Source: Thiorhodovibrio litoralis
Lineage (GTDB): Bacteria > Pseudomonadota > Gammaproteobacteria > Chromatiales > Chromatiaceae
Direction of reading: 5' to 3'
Length of the DNA: 64,000 nucleotides
Assembly (NCBI RefSeq): GCF_033954455.1
Contig: NZ_CP121473.1
Location: 434,001-498,000 of the forward strand
Shown here one piece after another: positions 49,221 through 57,487 of this stretch. The notes beneath the pieces are model-generated. The model saw nothing but the letters and a program-made list of their open reading frames with translations, was not told where the DNA came from and did not search any database. Within the stretch, counting starts at the first letter, position 1, and every line of letters begins with the position of its first letter. A program made the position numbers and the translations under genes.

Positions 49221-49352
49221 GCCTTGATCATAAGTCGAGCCGAAACTCAGTGACCAGGTCGGGAACCCCATGCCAAAGCATTGCGCAAACAATAACTTAA
49301 TCTTCCTCTGCACCGCCTGGCAGCCCAAGGTGGCCCGACTTGTGATCAAGGC
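49221..49352. repeat. 132-bp element bounded by 21-bp terminal inverted repeats (MITE-like)
   Basis: Arms 49221-49241 and 49332-49352 match at 19 of 21 positions (core GCCTTGATCA then AAGTCG). The interior is non-coding. It lies just downstream of the transposase gene end. Flanking direct repeats are not evident. Confidence 0.65.
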
Positions 49353-49481
49353 ATTAAAATCAAGCTATTACACGCAAATCGATTAGTCCGCATGCGCGGC
49401 ATCCTCTCTCCTCCTCAGGCTTGTCCAACGAACGGTTCAGATCGTCGCTCGCTTCGCACAGACGATCTAACCTCATTCGTT

Positions 49482-49971
49482 TCACCATTCCTTATAGTTC
49501 CCGCTTGCAAGCGAACCATAGTCACTGAAAAAATCGAGTTCCCATATCTTCTTGCCTGCTCTCCTAGGATTGTTCTTAAAGTATTCATTCCTCTCGTCAA
49601 AATGCCGGGAAATAGCGATTTTCATCTCTTGTTCGTTGGCATAATCCGAATGGTGAATGACGGCCTTCTTCATGATTCCAAATACCGATTCGATCACATC
49701 TAGGAATTGGGCACACGCGGGCAGCGGGATAAACTCGATTATCGGTCCAGTTTCCATTTTTATAGTAACTTCGTTGAACCCATCAAGCCATGAAACAAGT
49801 TTATTAGAATTATGCCAAGAAGCAGCGTCCCATGTAATGTAGATTCGGGACTTGTCAATATGCTGATTAAACAAGAGTTCGATCAAGTCAATCATCGTAT
49901 TGGAATCTTTCGCCTTGCAGAAAAAGGCAGTGACTTGATTGGTGGTCGCGCTCAATGCACCGGCTAGAGAT
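49482..49971 (-). pseudogene. IS630-like transposase, C-terminal part (split by IS4-family insertion)
   Basis: 3' part of the gene whose 5' part is at 52342-53537. It supplies the second and third catalytic acids of the DDE triad (YITWDAASWHNSN and LDVIESVFGIMKKAVIHHSDY). Deleting the IS and one GCTAGAGAT copy joins the frames as SVSLAGALSATTNQVTAFF with no stop, giving a 561-residue protein. Base composition is far more AT-rich than the surrounding chromosome. Confidence 0.9.
49963..49971. repeat. Target-site duplication, left, IS copy 1
   Basis: GCTAGAGAT, repeated immediately after the IS at 52333-52341. Confidence 0.92.
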
Positions 49972-50076
49972 CATACCATTACCCATATCTCCCCGCCCCA
50001 GCGTCGTCCGGGGCTGGACACAGCTCCCGAGTTCTGCTGAGATGCCCTTTCATCTTCAGCAAGGGGACGGGAGACC

Positions 50077-50958
50077 ATGGACCAAGCGATTCCAAGCCGT
50101 TTATGTGGGCGCCCTTTCAACGAGACCGACTTAGCGCGCATTCGCCAGGAGATCGCGCTGGCGCAGCCGCCGCTGCGCGCGGAGATCGCTCGGCGGGTGT
50201 GCCGCGCGCTGGAGTGGACCGATATCCAAGGCCGCCCCAAGCTCATGAGTGCCCGGGTGGGACTGCTGCGGTTGCATCGTGCCGGGCTCATTGTGCTGCC
50301 GCCACCGACCTGCGGCAATGGCAATGGGCGGCGCTTCGTCCCGCGCCCCGAGTCCCGGCCCGAACCGATCCCAGTGTCCGTCCCGCTGCGCGCGCTCAGC
50401 GGCTTGCGCCTGGCGCGCGTTGATGATCGAAGGGCCTCGCAATTATGGAACGGCCTGATCGAGCGCTACCACTACCTCGGCTACAGTCCCCTGCCTGGTG
50501 CGCAGCTGCGCTACCTGATCCAGTGGGATGGCGGTCTGCTCGGCGCCATCGGCTTTGGCGCGGCGGCCTGGAAAGTCGCTGCCCGCGACCGCTGGATTGG
50601 CTGGACGCCCGCGCAGCGCCAAGCACACCTGGGACGGGTGCTCAACAACGCCCGCTTCCTCATCCTGCCCTGGGTGCAGGTCAAACACCTCGCCTCCAAG
50701 GTGCTGTCCTTGGCCGCGCGGCAAGTCAGTGTCGACTTTCCCGCCCGCTATGGCGAGCGTCTGGTGCTGCTGGAGACCTTTGTCGAGACCCCACGCTTTG
50801 CCGGGACCTGTTACCGTGCCGCCAACTGGCACGACTTGGGCGAAACCACCGGGCGCGGCAAGTGCGACCGCACCCATCGGGCCGCGCTGCCGCGCAAGGC
50901 GATCTATGTCTACCCGCTGGCGGCGGACTTCCGCGCCGCCCTGGGGGTGGTGGCATGA
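50077..50958 (+). CDS. DUF4338 (DruA-family) protein carried by the IS, copy 1
   Basis: 293 residues. DUF4338 landmarks: LWNGLIERYHYLGYSPLPG, LRYLIQWDGGLLGAIGFGAAAWKV, WIGWTPAQRQAHLGRVLNNARFLILPWVQVKHLASKVL, LLETFVETPRFAGTCYRAANW and LGETTGRGKCDR. The family includes DruA of the Druantia anti-phage system, but related genes also travel with transposases; the Druantia partners DruB-E are absent here. The transposase start overlaps its stop (ATGA). The sequence is identical to the second copy, indicating maintenance or very recent transposition. Confidence 0.88.
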   Translation: MDQAIPSRLCGRPFNETDLARIRQEIALAQPPLRAEIARRVCRALEWTDIQGRPKLMSARVGLLRLHRAGLIVLPPPTCGNGNGRRFVPRPESRPEPIPVSVPLRALSGLRLARVDDRRASQLWNGLIERYHYLGYSPLPGAQLRYLIQWDGGLLGAIGFGAAAWKVAARDRWIGWTPAQRQAHLGRVLNNARFLILPWVQVKHLASKVLSLAARQVSVDFPARYGERLVLLETFVETPRFAGTCYRAANWHDLGETTGRGKCDRTHRAALPRKAIYVYPLAADFRAALGVVA

Positions 50959-52325
50959 TCGCGCTGGCCTCTGAACTGCAGGACATCTCTCTGGGCGACA
51001 AGCGCCTGAATCATCGCGCCCAACAGGTGCTTGAAACCCTCGGCGCCAAGCCGACACAAAGTATTCCCGGGGCTTGCAACGGTTGGTATGAGACCCGGGC
51101 CGCCTATCGCTTTTTCGATCATCCCACGGTCACCGCCGAGCAGATCCTCGCACCCCATTTTGCTTGTACCGAAGAACGTCTGCGCGAGCATCCGCGGGTG
51201 CTGTGTATCCAAGATACCAGCGAGCTGGACTATACAACCAAAAAAGGCATTGTCGGTCTTGGGCCACTGAACTTTGAGAGCCGCTATGGGATGTACATCC
51301 ATCCCACCTTGGCGGTCACGCCCGAGCGCCTCGCGCTGGGGCTGCTGGATTTGCACACTTTTGTGCGCGAGCCCGGTAGCCTGGGCCAGGACAAAGACTC
51401 GCGCCGCCCACTGGAGGAGAAAGAAAGCGTGCGCTGGGTCGATGGCTACGCGCGCGTCAATGCGCTGGCCGAGGAACTGAGCGACACGCGCTTGACCTAT
51501 GTTGCCGATCGCGAGGGCGACATCTACGACCTGTTTGTTGAAGCGCCCATCCCCGAGAACAGCGCCGATTGGCTGGTACGGGTGCAGCATCGCGACCGCT
51601 GCTTGGCCGATGGCAGAAAGCTCAATGAGGCCCTGGACGCCGCCCCGGTGCTCACCGAGATCACCTTCGAGCGTCCCGCCACCAAGGGGGCCAAAGCACG
51701 CCAGGTCACGCAGGAGATCAAGGTGGTGCGCGTGACCCTGAAGGCACCCTGGCGCCCGGATCGCACCTTGCCCGATGTCACGGTCACGGCTTTGCTGGCC
51801 ACCGAGGTCAATCCGCCCGCCGGCGAGGAGCCACTCAACTGGCTGTTGCTGACCAATCTGGCGGTGCAGAGCGCCCAAGAGGCCATCGAGACGCTCTCCT
51901 GGTATCTTTGCAGGTGGCAAGTGGAAATTTTTTTCCGGATCTTAAAAAGTGGCTGCCGCATCGAGGAGCTGCAGCTCGAGACGCGCGAGCGCCTGGAGCC
52001 GGCGCTCGCTTTGTACATGATCATCGCGTGGCGGGTGCTGTACCTGACCATGCTCGGGCGCGAGTGCCCGGAGTTGCCTTGCGATGCGGTCTTTGCCGAG
52101 GAGGAATGGAAGGCGGTCTATCTGGTCACCCAGAAACAAGCGCCACCCGAGCAGCCGCCCTCGCTCGATACCATGGTGCGCATGGTCGCCTCCCTGGGCG
52201 GCTTTCTCAACCGCAAATCCGATGGGTTCCCGGGACCGAAGACGCTCTGGATTGGGTTGCAGCGCATCCCCGATTTTGTCATGGCGCTGGAGGCTTACCG
52301 CAGCGTCAGGGATAGTTATGGGTAA
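50955..52325 (+). CDS. IS4-family transposase, copy 1
   Basis: 456 residues. An N-terminal Tn5-like block (LGDKRLNHRAQQVLETLG, ACNGWYETRAAYRFF), the first catalytic Asp in VLCIQDTSELDY, the second in LTYVADREGDIYDLF and the YREK signature WYLCRWQVEIFFRILKSGC with the catalytic Glu, followed by IEELQLETRERLEPAL. All catalytic residues are present. ATG 50955 is coupled to the DUF4338 gene; the frame open to 50445 is an artefact of overlap. It differs from copy 2 at a few residues near the C-terminal half (e.g. APV versus AAV). Confidence 0.95.
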   Translation: MIALASELQDISLGDKRLNHRAQQVLETLGAKPTQSIPGACNGWYETRAAYRFFDHPTVTAEQILAPHFACTEERLREHPRVLCIQDTSELDYTTKKGIVGLGPLNFESRYGMYIHPTLAVTPERLALGLLDLHTFVREPGSLGQDKDSRRPLEEKESVRWVDGYARVNALAEELSDTRLTYVADREGDIYDLFVEAPIPENSADWLVRVQHRDRCLADGRKLNEALDAAPVLTEITFERPATKGAKARQVTQEIKVVRVTLKAPWRPDRTLPDVTVTALLATEVNPPAGEEPLNWLLLTNLAVQSAQEAIETLSWYLCRWQVEIFFRILKSGCRIEELQLETRERLEPALALYMIIAWRVLYLTMLGRECPELPCDAVFAEEEWKAVYLVTQKQAPPEQPPSLDTMVRMVASLGGFLNRKSDGFPGPKTLWIGLQRIPDFVMALEAYRSVRDSYG

Positions 52326-52332
52326 TGGTATG

Positions 52333-52341
52333 GCTAGAGAT
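52333..52341. repeat. Target-site duplication, right, IS copy 1
   Basis: GCTAGAGAT, matching 49963-49971. Confidence 0.92.
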
Positions 52342-53537
52342 ACAGAACCTCTGTGAGATTGCATTTGCGGAAATGTATTTATGGTTCCTTTCTTCATATA
52401 CGTTCGTCCACCGTACTTCTTGACGCGGATCGGGCCCATTTCATCCACAAAGAAAAGCAGCTCTTCCGGTTGCAGGGAACGTAAGGTGCGGCAAAGTAGC
52501 TCAACCTTTTCCCGATACGCTGGGTCAGCACTTGTTAACACCTGACGCGCTCGGCGCATCGTATAGCCCGATTTCCGTAGATATCTTCTTGCGGTGGCTG
52601 CACTTATAGATTCTTTATATTCTTTTTCAAATGCTTCGACCAGGCTGCTTCCAGTCCAGCTTGCCCTGTTGATCCCATATGTTCTTGGCGGTTGATGAAA
52701 GATCTCTAATACGCGAGTGGCATCACGCTTTGCTTTCGTCTTATTTGGAAAAATGCGTCTTTTGTGAGGTACGAGACCTGAAATTCCGCGTATTGAGTAA
52801 GCACTAGACCAGCGTTCTATGGTTGCCTCCGAAATTCTAATACACCTACAATAGTCGGCTTTCATACCTTCAGCGCGCTTGTAATCCTTTAGCCGGTCAA
52901 GGACGTACTTCTTTTCCGACGGCCCTAAAATTGATGAATATCGCTGCGACTGACGATCGCAATCCTTACTGCCTAATGCACACAGAAGGCGCACTCTGAC
53001 CGACTGCGTAATAAGGCACCTTCGCAAGTGACCGACAAGGTTTTCTAATCTGTTGATGTCCTCGCAAGGATCGCGATTGATCGACTGTTTTATGGCAAGA
53101 AGATATCGTCTGATCGTAGCGTAGCTAACCACAGGGACCCAGCCCTGATGCTTTGCGACTTCAATTAGATTGTCATAGTGCTTCTGAAAACTCCAACTTC
53201 TATGCCTCTTGAATTGCCTGAGCAGATATTTATAGCTTTCATTGTCAAGTCTTCGGTGAGCTCCTAAATCTGATCGACGTCGAGCTAACTCTTTTATTGG
53301 AGCATTGTCGGTCTTTAGCGCCAGGTAATACCATCTTTCGATAGTTGAGAAGCTAAACTTAACATCTCTACCGGAGAGTGGATGTTTCCAGGTTCGCTCT
53401 GAGAGTCGTTGTATCTCAACTGTAAGTTGACCTACATCGAAGCGCGAGAAAATGAGATGGTTGACGACTCCGTATCGAAAGTCACCCCATAGTAAAAGGC
53501 TTTGTTTGTCATCAGTAATTTTTGAGTTCTTTAGCAT
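52342..53537 (-). pseudogene. IS630-like transposase, N-terminal part with extra HTH module (split)
   Basis: 5' part of the split gene. The first 230 or so residues look like the N-terminal module of Mu/rve-type transposases (WKHPLSGRDVKFSFSTIERWYYLAL, then SWSFQKHYDNL and VSYATIRRYL). The IS630 part follows: an HTH (RISEATIERWSSAYSIRGISGL), YGINRASWTGSSLVEAF, SAATARRYLRKSGYTMRRAR and the first catalytic acid in LLFFVDEMGPIRVKKYGGR. ATG 53537 is a likely start; the frame is open to 53660. It is divergent from the PolI-like gene, 247 bp away. The gene is interrupted by IS copy 1 and so presumably inactive. Confidence 0.85.
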
Positions 53538-53784
53538 AAAGCAAATTGAATTGGTTAAGGGACTACTTGTGGTAGTTATTCTTGCTACACGATTGCCGGT
53601 GTAATCTGCTAAATTGTTCTGTACAGGCCGCTCATTATGTAGCAAATGAAAAAGCGACATGTGCTGGGCTATTTGTATCGGAATCTAGTGCCATACAACC
53701 CTGCACGCCACTGTCAGTACTCCTTTTGAAGACAGCTCCCAACAAGAATAGACCACCGATCAGTAGAATCGGATGGAGGTTATC

Positions 53785-55116
53785 ATGCCACAATTGGCAC
53801 ACGACCTTTTCGTGGTAGATGCGACGTTTCTTGTCAAGAAAAGCCAACAGGCTTTCTTGGGCGCATCACTGCTTGAGGTGGATGGCATAGACCATACCTT
53901 TACCTATGGAGTTTGTCGCGAGTTTCTTCGGCTCCGACAAGCACTAGGTGCGGCGAGACTCGGCGTGATCTTTGGCAGCGAAACCTATGCCGAATCGGCC
54001 GATGCCCAGAAAGTCAATCGCACAGCCCAGCTGCTGAAGGATCTGGGCTTGCGGGTAGTCGACGAGCCAAAGTACTCCATCGTTGATATCTGCATGGCGA
54101 GCATAGATAATGCGAGCCATTTCGTCTCCGAAAACACCGCTTTGCTCCAATTCACTGTCCATGGCGCAACAGTGATACTGGTAGATATCCGCATGGGAAA
54201 CACGGTTTTCAACGCCGACACTGTCCAGACCAAATTCGGAATTGCGCCCGTCCTCATTCCAGACCTCCTCGCCCTCACGGAAGCGCCAAAGGACTCGAGA
54301 CTCACCACCCCCCAGGCCGTTAGGTTGCTAGAGCGTTTCGGAGGGCTCAAAGAGATACTGAAGGCGATAGATACCGATACTCTCAAACGCCGTTCGACGG
54401 CGGCCAAGCTCAAAGGCAACGAAGAGAGACTATTGCTACATCGAGCTCAGCTGGCACCAAGTGGGCAAAAGCCCGAGATCCAAGCCATTGGCTCAGTCGA
54501 ACGCGACTTAGACACGGAGGAAAACCGAGAAGCTCTTCGTTTACGGCGATTTCACTCTCTTGTTCGCCTCCTCCCGACGCCGAAACAAATACAATTAGAA
54601 CCCGTTGAAATCAAAGAGCATAAAGGTACCTACCAATCTATAGTGGATGCTGCTTCGCTGCAGCGTCTGGTAACAGCTATACGCGCGACTCGCGTCTGCG
54701 CTATCGACACAGAGGCAACTGACAAGGATCCCCATCGTGCAGAACTTCTAGGCGTGTCGTTCTGTTTCAAGAAGGGGGAGGCATTCTATGCCCCGTTGAC
54801 CGGGGAAGACTTGCGGGATTTGAGCGCCGGTAATGTTCTAGAGGCTTTACAGGAAATCGCCCGGTGTGATGTTGATTTCGTTGGCCACAACGCGAAGTAC
54901 GATGACGTGCTACTTCGCCGTCATGGAATCACTTTGTCCAGAATAGGATTTGATACGATGCTAGCAGCCCATGAGTGCTTCCATGATTGGGAGTTCTTCA
55001 ATCTCAAGCATCTTGCGCAGGTCCTATTGGGAAAGACCATCAAGAAATACGGAGACGTTGTCGAAAAGAACAAGAACCTATTGGACGTTCCCTTCCAGCG
55101 CTTGGTGCATTATGCC
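53785..55116 (+). pseudogene. PolI-like exonuclease protein, N-terminal part (split by IS copy 2)
   Basis: 444 codons. Residues 1-220 follow the 5'-nuclease fold of PolI (LFVVDATFLVKKSQQAF, HTFTYGVCREFLRL) but have lost most metal-binding acids: FDAKG reads FGSET, the EADD helix reads YSIVDIC and the GDKD loop reads SENTA. From about residue 290 a DEDDy exonuclease starts with intact Exo I (CAIDTEATD) and Exo II (VGHNAKYDDVLL). ATG 53785 has GGAGGT just upstream. Removing the IS and one GCATTATGCC restores RLVHYACEDADTTFRLF in frame, completing Exo III. Lower GC than the host. Confidence 0.85.
55107..55116. repeat. Target-site duplication, left, IS copy 2
   Basis: GCATTATGCC, repeated at 57478-57487. 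Confidence 0.93.
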
Positions 55117-55221
55117 CATACCATTACCCATATCTCCCCGCCCCAGCGTCGTCCGGGGCTGGACACAGCTCCCGAGTTCTGCTGAGATGCCCTTTCATCT
55201 TCAGCAAGGGGACGGGAGACC

Positions 55222-56103
55222 ATGGACCAAGCGATTCCAAGCCGTTTATGTGGGCGCCCTTTCAACGAGACCGACTTAGCGCGCATTCGCCAGGAGATCG
55301 CGCTGGCGCAGCCGCCGCTGCGCGCGGAGATCGCTCGGCGGGTGTGCCGCGCGCTGGAGTGGACCGATATCCAAGGCCGCCCCAAGCTCATGAGTGCCCG
55401 GGTGGGACTGCTGCGGTTGCATCGTGCCGGGCTCATTGTGCTGCCGCCACCGACCTGCGGCAATGGCAATGGGCGGCGCTTCGTCCCGCGCCCCGAGTCC
55501 CGGCCCGAACCGATCCCAGTGTCCGTCCCGCTGCGCGCGCTCAGCGGCTTGCGCCTGGCGCGCGTTGATGATCGAAGGGCCTCGCAATTATGGAACGGCC
55601 TGATCGAGCGCTACCACTACCTCGGCTACAGTCCCCTGCCTGGTGCGCAGCTGCGCTACCTGATCCAGTGGGATGGCGGTCTGCTCGGCGCCATCGGCTT
55701 TGGCGCGGCGGCCTGGAAAGTCGCTGCCCGCGACCGCTGGATTGGCTGGACGCCCGCGCAGCGCCAAGCACACCTGGGACGGGTGCTCAACAACGCCCGC
55801 TTCCTCATCCTGCCCTGGGTGCAGGTCAAACACCTCGCCTCCAAGGTGCTGTCCTTGGCCGCGCGGCAAGTCAGTGTCGACTTTCCCGCCCGCTATGGCG
55901 AGCGTCTGGTGCTGCTGGAGACCTTTGTCGAGACCCCACGCTTTGCCGGGACCTGTTACCGTGCCGCCAACTGGCACGACTTGGGCGAAACCACCGGGCG
56001 CGGCAAGTGCGACCGCACCCATCGGGCCGCGCTGCCGCGCAAGGCGATCTATGTCTACCCGCTGGCGGCGGACTTCCGCGCCGCCCTGGGGGTGGTGGCA
56101 TGA
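55222..56103 (+). CDS. DUF4338 (DruA-family) protein carried by the IS, copy 2
   Basis: 293 residues, identical in protein sequence to the copy at 50077. It is intact, with its start about 105 bp inside the left IS end, leaving room for a promoter within the element. The stop overlaps the transposase ATG. Confidence 0.88.
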   Translation: MDQAIPSRLCGRPFNETDLARIRQEIALAQPPLRAEIARRVCRALEWTDIQGRPKLMSARVGLLRLHRAGLIVLPPPTCGNGNGRRFVPRPESRPEPIPVSVPLRALSGLRLARVDDRRASQLWNGLIERYHYLGYSPLPGAQLRYLIQWDGGLLGAIGFGAAAWKVAARDRWIGWTPAQRQAHLGRVLNNARFLILPWVQVKHLASKVLSLAARQVSVDFPARYGERLVLLETFVETPRFAGTCYRAANWHDLGETTGRGKCDRTHRAALPRKAIYVYPLAADFRAALGVVA

Positions 56104-57470
56104 TCGCGCTGGCCTCTGAACTGCAGGACATCTCTCTGGGCGACAAGCGCCTGAATCATCGCGCCCAACAGGTGCTTGAAACCCTCGGCGCCAAGCCGAC
56201 ACAAAGTATTCCCGGGGCTTGCAACGGTTGGTATGAGACCCGGGCCGCCTATCGCTTTTTCGATCATCCCACGGTCACCGCCGAGCAGATCCTCGCACCC
56301 CATTTTGCTTGTACCGAAGAACGTCTGCGCGAGCATCCGCGGGTGCTGTGTATCCAAGATACCAGCGAGCTGGACTATACAACCAAAAAAGGCATTGTCG
56401 GTCTTGGGCCACTGAACTTTGAGAGCCGCTATGGGATGTACATCCATCCCACCTTGGCGGTCACGCCCGAGCGCCTCGCGCTGGGGCTGCTGGATTTGCA
56501 CACTTTTGTGCGCGAGCCCGGTAGCCTGGGCCAGGACAAAGACTCGCGCCGCCCACTGGAGGAGAAAGAAAGCGTGCGCTGGGTCGATGGCTACGCGCGC
56601 GTCAATGCGCTGGCCGAGGAACTGAGCGACACGCGCTTGACCTATGTTGCCGATCGCGAGGGCGACATCTACGACCTGTTTGTTGAAGCGCCCATCCCCG
56701 AGAACAGCGCCGATTGGCTGGTACGGGTGCAGCATCGCGACCGCTGCTTGGCCGATGGCAGAAAGCTCAATGAGGCCCTGGACGCCGCTGCGGTGCTCAC
56801 CGAGATCACCTTCGAGCGTCCCGCCACCAAGGGGGCCAAAGCACGCCAGGTCAAGCAGGAGATCAAGGTGGTGCGCGTGACCCTGAAGGCACCCTGGCGC
56901 CCGGATCGCACCTTGCCCGATGTCACGGTCACGGCCTTGCTCGCCACCGAGGTCAATCCACCCGCCGGCGAGGAGCCACTCAACTGGCTGTTGCTGACCA
57001 ATCTGGCGGTGCAGAGCGCCGAGGAGGCCATCGAGACGCTCTCCTGGTATCTTTGCAGGTGGCAAGTGGAGATTTTTTTCCGGATCTTAAAAAGTGGCTG
57101 CCGCATCGAGGAGCTGCAGCTCGAGACGCGCGAGCGCCTGGAGCCGGCGCTCGCTTTGTACATGATCATCGCGTGGCGGGTGCTGTACCTGACCATGCTC
57201 GGGCGCGAGTGCCCGGAGTTGCCTTGCGATGCGGTCTTTGCCGAGGAGGAATGGAAGGCGGTCTATCTGGTCACCCAGAAACAAGCGCCACCCGAGCAGC
57301 CGCCCTCGCTCGATACCATGGTGCGCATGGTCGCCTCCCTGGGCGGCTTTCTCAACCGCAAATCCGATGGGTTCCCGGGACCGAAGACGCTCTGGATTGG
57401 GTTGCAGCGCATCCCCGATTTTGTCATGGCGCTGGAGGCTTACCGCAGCGTCCGGGATAGTTATGGGTAA
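56100..57470 (+). CDS. IS4-family transposase, copy 2
   Basis: 456 residues with the same intact catalytic DDE and YREK motifs as copy 1. Changes relative to copy 1 include P to A (DAAAVLTE), T to K (QVKQEIKV), Q to E (SAEEAIE), all in the second half; the rest of the divergence is silent or near the C terminus. Both copies look functional. Confidence 0.95.
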   Translation: MIALASELQDISLGDKRLNHRAQQVLETLGAKPTQSIPGACNGWYETRAAYRFFDHPTVTAEQILAPHFACTEERLREHPRVLCIQDTSELDYTTKKGIVGLGPLNFESRYGMYIHPTLAVTPERLALGLLDLHTFVREPGSLGQDKDSRRPLEEKESVRWVDGYARVNALAEELSDTRLTYVADREGDIYDLFVEAPIPENSADWLVRVQHRDRCLADGRKLNEALDAAAVLTEITFERPATKGAKARQVKQEIKVVRVTLKAPWRPDRTLPDVTVTALLATEVNPPAGEEPLNWLLLTNLAVQSAEEAIETLSWYLCRWQVEIFFRILKSGCRIEELQLETRERLEPALALYMIIAWRVLYLTMLGRECPELPCDAVFAEEEWKAVYLVTQKQAPPEQPPSLDTMVRMVASLGGFLNRKSDGFPGPKTLWIGLQRIPDFVMALEAYRSVRDSYG

Positions 57471-57477
57471 TGGTATG

Positions 57478-57487
57478 GCATTATGCC
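57478..57487. repeat. Target-site duplication, right, IS copy 2
   Basis: GCATTATGCC, matching 55107-55116. Confidence 0.93.

Larger units (their letters stand above)
48384..49481. other. 1.1-kb region without a convincing gene; GC drop marks edge of acquired island
   Basis: No frame here resembles a known protein; a 102-codon minus frame at 48488-48796 is open but straddles a long inverted repeat. From about 49050 the sequence becomes strongly AT-rich (runs such as TTTTTTTCAATTAAAAAA). A stem at 48998-49041 (AGCCCG with CGGGCT) and the two inverted-repeat structures listed separately are the only features seen. Confidence 0.6.
49972..52332 (+). mobile_element. IS4-family insertion sequence with DUF4338 passenger, copy 1
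   Basis: 2361 bp bounded by perfect 16-bp terminal inverted repeats (CATACCATTACCCATA at the left, its complement at the right), with a 9-bp target duplication. It carries a DUF4338 gene followed by the transposase, overlapping by 4 bp. It interrupts the IS630-like transposase gene. A second copy of identical length and orientation lies at 55117-57477, so together they bracket about 2.8 kb as a potential composite transposon. Confidence 0.96.
55117..57477 (+). mobile_element. IS4-family insertion sequence with DUF4338 passenger, copy 2
   Basis: 2361 bp with the same 16-bp inverted ends as copy 1 and a 10-bp target duplication. It interrupts the PolI-like gene. By eye its first 1.67 kb appears identical to copy 1, whereas about ten substitutions cluster in the last 0.67 kb (copy 1 coordinates 51644 to 52308). 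Confidence 0.96.

Noticed and set aside
50445-50954. Upstream 170-codon extension of the IS4 transposase frame (same at 55590)
   Set aside because: It is the DUF4338 gene read in another frame; the transposase family N terminus starts at the ATGA overlap.
51942-53660. 572-codon minus frame covering part of the IS4 transposase and the split transposase
   Set aside because: It is a chance fusion: the antisense of the IS continues into the real N-terminal transposase fragment. The true boundary is the IS end at 52332.
50077-56103. A Druantia defence system
   Set aside because: Only the DruA-family (DUF4338) component is present, twice, each inside an IS; the large helicase DruE and DruB-D are absent.
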